DNA from: DASYRM01 sp035646375
Lineage (GTDB): Bacteria > Acidobacteriota > Vicinamibacteria > Vicinamibacterales > UBA2999
Assembly: GCA_035646375.1 (NCBI GenBank)
Contig: DASRPM010000096.1
Coordinates: forward strand, 1-9,050
Reading direction: 5' to 3'
DNA: 9,050 nucleotides
The notes under the pieces: generated by a model
Seen by the model: the letters and a program-made list of their open reading frames with translations, nothing else
What the model was told of the DNA's origin: nothing
Databases searched by the model: none
Part shown: in pieces, positions 5,067 to 9,050 of the stretch
Layout: the number at the start of each line of letters is the position of its first letter
Numbering within the stretch: position 1 is the stretch's first letter
Position numbers and translations under genes: made by a program

Positions 5067-7556
5067 TCAAAGCGCCCGAACGGCGTCTTCTACCTGCTTG
5101 GCGAGGGCCGCGTAGTCCTCTCCGCGCAGCGTGATCGGCGCGCCGAATGCCACGCGGACCCTCGCCATGCGCGCAAACGACGACCCGGTCGGGAGGATCC
5201 GGTCCACTCCGTCGAGGCGGACCGGGATCACCGGCACGTCGAGCCGGGCGCCAATCATCCCGATGCCGCCGCGGAACGGCTTGATCTCGCCCGACCTCGA
5301 CCGCATCCCCTCGGGGAAGATCAGGATCGACCAGCCCCGGCCGGCCAGCTCCCCGATGTACTGGAGCGTCTGGCGCGCCCCGGCTTCGCGCTGGGGGAGG
5401 GGGAACGTGTTGAAGAAGAACGCCGACAGGTAGTAGTTGAGCGAGTTCCCCAGCCGCTCGCGGAACGAGAAGCCGGCCGGGAAGAAATGGGCCTTGAAGA
5501 ACTCCTTGGCCATGGCCGGCGCCACCCGCGCGCGCAGCCCGCCTGGCAGCGACGACAGGATCACCGGCACGTCGAAGTGACTCTGGTGGTTGGCGGCGAA
5601 GATCACCGGGCCGCGGATGCCGCGCAGGTGCTCGCGCCCTTCCACCTGAGCGTGAGCGAACACGCGTGCGAGCGGCAGGATCCAGAAGGCCTGCGACAGG
5701 CGGCGGACGAGCCAGACCGGATACGAGCGGTTCCAGGTGGGGAAGTGCACGGGTTCGTCCACCGGCTCGCCCGCAGGCGCCGGCGCTTCCAGCAGCGACT
5801 TCAGATCGGCGACGCTCGACACCTGCGCGAAGCGCGACTCGTCGAGGCGGGACTGGAAGCGATCTTCGAGCGCCACCATCAGCTCGACGCGCTCGAGCGA
5901 GCTCAACCCGAGCTCTTCGAGCGTGGTGTCCGCCGACACCTGGCGGCCGCGGCTGAAGCGCTCGATCAGCGCCTCCACCGTGTGCCCGCCGCTTGCGGCC
6001 ACCGGCCGCTGGCCCGAGCGCACCCACTCGCGGATGGCGGCGCGTTTGAGCTTGCGCGTGCCCTCCGTGCGCGGCAGATCGCCGTCGGTCCACACCGAGG
6101 CCGTTCGCACGCGCTGGTGATCGTCGAGCGTCCTGTTGGCGGCGCGCACTGCCGCGTCCACGTCGGTGCCGGGATCGAGCCGCAGCACCGCGTGCACTCG
6201 CTCCTGCGCCCCCTCGGTGACGCCCACCACCGCCGACTCGCGCACGCCGGGCAGCGCGTCGAGCACGCGCTCCACGTCCTCGGGAAAGACGTTGAGCCCT
6301 TCCGGCGTGACGATCATTTCCTTCTTGCGGCCCTTGATGAACAGCCGCCCCTGCGCATCGCGATCGCCGATGTCGCCGGTGTGCAGCCAGCCGTCGGCGG
6401 CCACGGCGGCTCCCGCGTCGCCGTAGTAGCCGCTGGTGACGTTCTCGCCGCGCACGAGGATCTCGCCGTCCTCGGCGATGCGGATGTCCACGCCGGCGAT
6501 GGGCGTGCCCACCGACCCCTTGCTGGTCTTGAACGGATGGTTGAGGGTGACGATCGGCGCCGTTTCGGTGAGCCCGTAGCCCTGGACCACCGCAAATCCC
6601 ATCCGCCGCCAGAACTCCTCGAGGTCGGGCGGCAGGGGGGCCGCCCCCACGACAAATGCCCAGAATTTGAGGCCAAACGCGCGATGGACGCGGCGGTAGC
6701 GCCACCAGCGGGCCGGAATCGAGGTGCCCGGCGGGGGCGCCTCGGCCGCCTCCGGCCACTGCCGGACGGCGTACTCCCGGAGGACGTCGAGGATCTTCGG
6801 CACGCACACCAGCACCGAGACCCGGCGCCCCTTGATCAGCCGCAGCACGTCGTGCGGATTCAGGCTGCGCGTGAAGATGACGGTGCCGCGGACCATCGGC
6901 GGCACGTTCGACGCCATCGACTGCCCGAACATATGGCTGAGCGGCAGCAGGTTCACGAACCGCAGCGGCAGGAACGGCCACGCGTACTTGCGGTACTTCG
7001 CGACCTCGCGCTCCACGGGCACGACGTTGGCGAGCACGTTGCGGTGCCGGATGACGACACCCTTCGGGTCGGCGGTCGCGCCGGACGTGAAGATGATCTG
7101 GATGACGTCGTCGCGCGTGATCTCTACCGCCGGCATCGGACCGTCGGCGCTCCAATCGAGATCGGCGAGCTTCCAGATCTGGGCGCCGCCGAGATCGAGA
7201 TCGGGCGGGAGGGCAGGCACGTCGTCGCCGACGAGCACGATGGGCGCGCCGACCGTCGCGCGCACGCGGGCGACGAACGCCGGCGCGGATCGATAGTCGA
7301 TCGGGACGACGATCACGCCGTCGAGCAGGCAGCCCCAGTAGCACGCCACCCACTCGGGGCGGTTCTCGCCCCACACCACGACCTTGTCACCCTTTTTCAG
7401 ACCCGCGCGCGAGAGCCGTGCCGCGAACCCGCGCGCCGCGCGTCCGACATCTTCGTATGAATGGGCGCGGTGCCGGTAGCCGTCGTCGAAGACGAGAAAC
7501 TCGCCGCGAAGCCCGAGGATGTCCGAAAAAAAGTCGATCAGGGTCTCGCGCCGCAC
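5067..7556 (-). CDS. Acyl-CoA/ACP synthetase - acyl carrier domain - PlsC acyltransferase fusion
   Basis: An 829-residue, three-part protein. Residues 1-515 are an ANL adenylating enzyme: FTSGATADPKGV (156-167), GYGLTETAP (326-334), HTGDIGDRDAQGRLFIKGRKK (392-412) and a C-terminal PRTEGTRKLKR with candidate catalytic Lys502. Residues 525-592 form an acyl-carrier domain, with Ser553 in LGLSSLERVEL as the phosphopantetheine site. Residues 605-829 are a PlsC acyltransferase with NHQSHFD (656-662, catalytic His657/Asp662), FPEGMRS (747-753) and VPVIPVRL. The likely job is to activate a fatty acid as acyl-AMP, load it on the carrier domain, then pass it to a lysolipid or other alcohol at the membrane face. 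E. coli Aas has related activities in the opposite order and without the carrier domain. I chose the GTG at 7556 over an ATG at 7718: family similarity begins there and a GATAAT lies exactly 6 nt before it. It is divergent from the SDR gene. Confidence 0.88.
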   Translation of the reverse strand: MRRETLIDFFSDILGLRGEFLVFDDGYRHRAHSYEDVGRAARGFAARLSRAGLKKGDKVVVWGENRPEWVACYWGCLLDGVIVVPIDYRSAPAFVARVRATVGAPIVLVGDDVPALPPDLDLGGAQIWKLADLDWSADGPMPAVEITRDDVIQIIFTSGATADPKGVVIRHRNVLANVVPVEREVAKYRKYAWPFLPLRFVNLLPLSHMFGQSMASNVPPMVRGTVIFTRSLNPHDVLRLIKGRRVSVLVCVPKILDVLREYAVRQWPEAAEAPPPGTSIPARWWRYRRVHRAFGLKFWAFVVGAAPLPPDLEEFWRRMGFAVVQGYGLTETAPIVTLNHPFKTSKGSVGTPIAGVDIRIAEDGEILVRGENVTSGYYGDAGAAVAADGWLHTGDIGDRDAQGRLFIKGRKKEMIVTPEGLNVFPEDVERVLDALPGVRESAVVGVTEGAQERVHAVLRLDPGTDVDAAVRAANRTLDDHQRVRTASVWTDGDLPRTEGTRKLKRAAIREWVRSGQRPVAASGGHTVEALIERFSRGRQVSADTTLEELGLSSLERVELMVALEDRFQSRLDESRFAQVSSVADLKSLLEAPAPAGEPVDEPVHFPTWNRSYPVWLVRRLSQAFWILPLARVFAHAQVEGREHLRGIRGPVIFAANHQSHFDVPVILSSLPGGLRARVAPAMAKEFFKAHFFPAGFSFRERLGNSLNYYLSAFFFNTFPLPQREAGARQTLQYIGELAGRGWSILIFPEGMRSRSGEIKPFRGGIGMIGARLDVPVIPVRLDGVDRILPTGSSFARMARVRVAFGAPITLRGEDYAALAKQVEDAVRAL

Positions 7557-7562
7557 CGCCAA

Positions 7563-7568
7563 ATTATC
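7563..7568 (-). promoter_or_regulatory. -10 element GATAAT for the synthetase fusion gene
   Basis: GATAAT on the minus strand is followed by TTGGCG and then the GTG at 7556. The usual distance from a -10 to the first transcribed base puts initiation on the G of the start codon, a leaderless transcript. No Shine-Dalgarno precedes this GTG. A -35 is not evident. Confidence 0.5.
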
Positions 7569-7603
7569 TTCGATGCGGCACTTAGCGCACTCTGGCGCCC
7601 CAA

Positions 7604-7624
7604 GGAACGCCGTGAAGGCGTTCC
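7604..7624. promoter_or_regulatory. Perfect inverted repeat between divergent promoters, candidate operator
   Basis: GGAACGCC (7604-7611) and GGCGTTCC (7617-7624) are perfect inverted arms around GTGAA. The centre lies about 58 bp upstream of the predicted start of the synthetase transcript and about 69 bp upstream of that of the SDR gene. This suits a dimeric activator or a shared regulator; it could also be a hairpin of no regulatory role. Confidence 0.45.
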
Positions 7625-7670
7625 GGTAGACTCGAGCGAATCGATCGATCCCGCAGCCCGCCTGATCCAC

Positions 7671-7676
7671 TACAAT
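7671..7676 (+). promoter_or_regulatory. -10 element TACAAT for the SDR gene
   Basis: TACAAT (five of six consensus bases) lies 16 nt before the ATG at 7693. The predicted leader is about 10 nt, too short for a normal ribosome-binding site, and none is seen. No clear -35. Confidence 0.4.
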
Positions 7677-7692
7677 CTGTCGCTCACCCCCC

Positions 7693-8616
7693 ATGCGAGT
7701 CTTTCTTACCGGCGCCACCGGCTATGTCGGATCCGCGGTCCTCGACGCGTTCGCGCGCGCGGGGCATCGCGTCACCGCGCTCGTGCGGCATTCGACTGCG
7801 GCCTCCGATGCTCCCTCCCGTCCCGGCGTCGACGCCGTGGTCGGCGATCTGTCCAATCCTGCCTCCTATGTGACGGCCGCCGCGTCGTGCGACGCGCTCG
7901 TGCACACGGCGTTCGAGTCGTCGGCGCGCGGGGCGTCGGTCGATCGGGTGGCGGTGGAGGCGCTCATGGACGTGGCAGCCCGCGTCACGGCCGCCGGCCG
8001 CCGTGTCGCGGTCATCTACACCTCGTCGGCGAGCGTGCTGGGCCAAACACGCGGCGGGTCGGCTGACGAGGCGGCGGCACCGCAGCCGCCGGCCGGGCTG
8101 TCGTGGCGCCCGGCGCACGAAACGGCCGTGCTCGAGGGTGCCCGCCGCAGCGGCGCGCGCGCCGTGGTCATCCGGCCTGGCATCGTGTACGGCGGCGCCC
8201 AGGGCGCCGTCGGCGAACTGCTGCAGGCGGCCGCCAATGGCCTGATCCGGGTGATTGGCGACGGCTCGAACCGGTGGCCGTCGATCTACGACCGCGACCT
8301 GGCGGAGCTGTACGTGCGGCTGGCTACCCACGGCGAGGCGGAAGGCGTGTTTCACGCCACCGACCACGCCGACGAGCGGGTGGACGACATCGTCGAGGCC
8401 ATCGCCCGCCACGCCCGCAGCCGCCCGGATGTGCGTCACATGCCGCTGCCGGAGGCACGGCTCAAGCTCGGACCGTACGCCGACGCGGTGGCGCTCGACC
8501 AGGTGGTGCGCAGCCCCCGGGCCCGCGCGCTCGGCTGGTCACCGTCGCTCCACTCGATCACGGGCAACGTCGCCCGGCTGAACGAGGAGTTCCGCAGCGC
8601 GCAGGCCGCCGCCTAG
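7693..8616 (+). CDS. Atypical SDR / NAD(P)-dependent epimerase-dehydratase family protein
   Basis: A 307-residue Rossmann-fold protein, near the usual length of extended or atypical SDRs. The N-terminus has the nucleotide-binding TGATGYVG (6-13); the first strand ends in VTALVRHST, which leaves NAD versus NADP preference open, and VVGDLSN (49-55) is the adenine-contact Asp. YTSSASVLG (109-117) is the catalytic-Ser strand, and RPGIVYGG (161-168) matches the extended-SDR substrate region. The usual YxxxK is missing: the matching segment reads LSWRPAHETAVLEGA (136-150). It may be a non-classical reductase, an isomerase or a binding protein. The ATG at 7693 fits the family start exactly, though no Shine-Dalgarno precedes it. 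It is divergent from the synthetase fusion, so a role in lipid or secondary metabolism is possible. Its TAG stop overlaps that of the convergent thioredoxin gene. Confidence 0.85.
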   Translation: MRVFLTGATGYVGSAVLDAFARAGHRVTALVRHSTAASDAPSRPGVDAVVGDLSNPASYVTAAASCDALVHTAFESSARGASVDRVAVEALMDVAARVTAAGRRVAVIYTSSASVLGQTRGGSADEAAAPQPPAGLSWRPAHETAVLEGARRSGARAVVIRPGIVYGGAQGAVGELLQAAANGLIRVIGDGSNRWPSIYDRDLAELYVRLATHGEAEGVFHATDHADERVDDIVEAIARHARSRPDVRHMPLPEARLKLGPYADAVALDQVVRSPRARALGWSPSLHSITGNVARLNEEFRSAQAAA

Positions 8617-9050
8617 TCCACGTCGAGGCCGGCCTTCCTCAGCCGGCTCCGAAGGCCGTCGAAGCCCTTGTCGCCTTCGACGGCCGCCTCGAAGTTTCCT
8701 TCGGCGTCCAGGATGATGTAGGTCGGGAAGACCGCCACTTCGTACGGCCTGGGGAGATCGTTTTCCGACGACAGCGCGATCGGGAACGAATGCGGGTTCT
8801 TCTTCAGGAACGCCTCGACGACCTCGCGCGTCTCGTTCACCGAGATGCCGACGACGGCGAGTTGTGAGCCGTACGTTTTGTGCAGCTTCTCGAGGGCGGG
8901 AGCGTCCACACGGCACGGCGGGCACCAGGTGGCCCAGAAGTCGAGCAGGACAGTCTTTCCCTTGAGCGACGCCAGCGAGACGGTGGCGCCGTCGAGCGTC
9001 GTGACGCTCAAGTCAGGCGCGGCCTTGCCGCTGAGCGCGGCGTTCATGCG
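8613..9050 (-). CDS. TlpA/ResA-like thioredoxin-fold disulfide oxidoreductase, 5' end uncertain
   Basis: The frame is open to the window edge. An ATG at 9047 would give 144 residues, but most relatives carry an N-terminal signal or membrane anchor, so the true start may lie outside. The visible protein begins with GKAAPDLSVTTLDGATVSL, the AhpC-TSA/Redoxin lead-in, followed by VLLDFWATWCPPCR, with the redox pair Cys42/Cys45 (numbering from the ATG). VVGISVNE, the cis-proline strand VFPTYIILDAEGNF (Pro108) and a C-terminal helix complete the fold. The CPPC active site is typical of TlpA/ResA proteins, which reduce disulfides, for example in cytochrome c maturation, outside the cytoplasmic membrane. 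Location cannot be confirmed here. The TAG stop lies in a CTAG shared with the SDR gene. Confidence 0.88.
   Translation of the reverse strand, partial: RMNAALSGKAAPDLSVTTLDGATVSLASLKGKTVLLDFWATWCPPCRVDAPALEKLHKTYGSQLAVVGISVNETREVVEAFLKKNPHSFPIALSSENDLPRPYEVAVFPTYIILDAEGNFEAAVEGDKGFDGLRSRLRKAGLDVD

Noticed and set aside
4966..7374. 802-codon open frame on the minus strand overlapping the synthetase fusion out of frame
   Set aside because: Arg/Gly/Ala-rich composition with no domains; a shadow of the real frame.
5010..7460. 816-codon open frame on the plus strand opposite the synthetase fusion
   Set aside because: It is rich in Arg, His and Ala without any recognisable domain, as expected antisense to a GC-rich gene; the minus-strand frame has clear motifs throughout.
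7641..7648. TCGATCGA palindrome upstream of the SDR gene
   Set aside because: A short self-complementary octamer is expected by chance in GC-rich DNA, and nothing around it supports a site.
7557..7718. 54-codon N-terminal extension of the synthetase fusion to the ATG at 7718
   Set aside because: It would cross the divergent promoter region and overlap the SDR gene start, and the added residues resemble no part of the family.

Overview
The window is GC-rich, densely packed bacterial chromosome. It looks like Acidobacteriota, possibly the Vicinamibacteria; this is inferred from gene content (a DUF5658-type membrane protein, a MerR/TPR fusion regulator, a synthetase-carrier-acyltransferase fusion), heavy GC third positions and repeat-filled gene ends, not from a marker gene. 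There is no rRNA, tRNA, IS element or CRISPR array, and no stretch over 300 bases lacks a gene.

Left part (1-2747). The 3' end of a class I SAM-dependent methyltransferase (+) converges on a small three-helix membrane protein (-). Upstream of the latter on the same strand is a Glk-family glucokinase. The glucokinase is divergent from a protein with a MerR-type DNA-binding head and four TPRs. Their start codons are only 26 bp apart, and two -10-like hexamers overlap back to back in that gap, each 9 nt from its start codon.

Middle part (2743-5066). A small four-cysteine protein is flanked by two inverted copies of one 25-bp palindromic element. It is followed by a 121-bp gap filled with repeats. 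Then comes a minus-strand operon: infA (IF-1, TTG start), a RhlE-like DEAD-box RNA helicase and a small putative zinc protein overlapping it by 17 bp. This combination suggests a translation and RNA-remodelling module, perhaps linked to cold or growth; that role is inference.

Right part (5067-9050). An 829-residue fusion (acyl-adenylating synthetase, acyl-carrier domain, PlsC-type acyltransferase) probably activates a fatty acid, holds it as a thioester and transfers it to a lysophospholipid or other acceptor. It is divergent from an atypical NAD(P)-binding SDR protein; the 136-bp gap between them has a -10 candidate for each gene and a perfect 8-bp inverted repeat. The SDR gene converges on a TlpA/ResA-like thioredoxin, and the two share a CTAG palindrome as overlapping TAG stops.

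The most unusual non-coding signal is a set of repeats tied to gene ends: tracts with 7-nt periodicity, a palindrome that includes a stop codon, and a 9-nt motif directly abutting the stops of two unrelated minus-strand genes. The second theme is very short leaders: three genes have a -10-like hexamer only 6-9 nt before the start codon and no Shine-Dalgarno.
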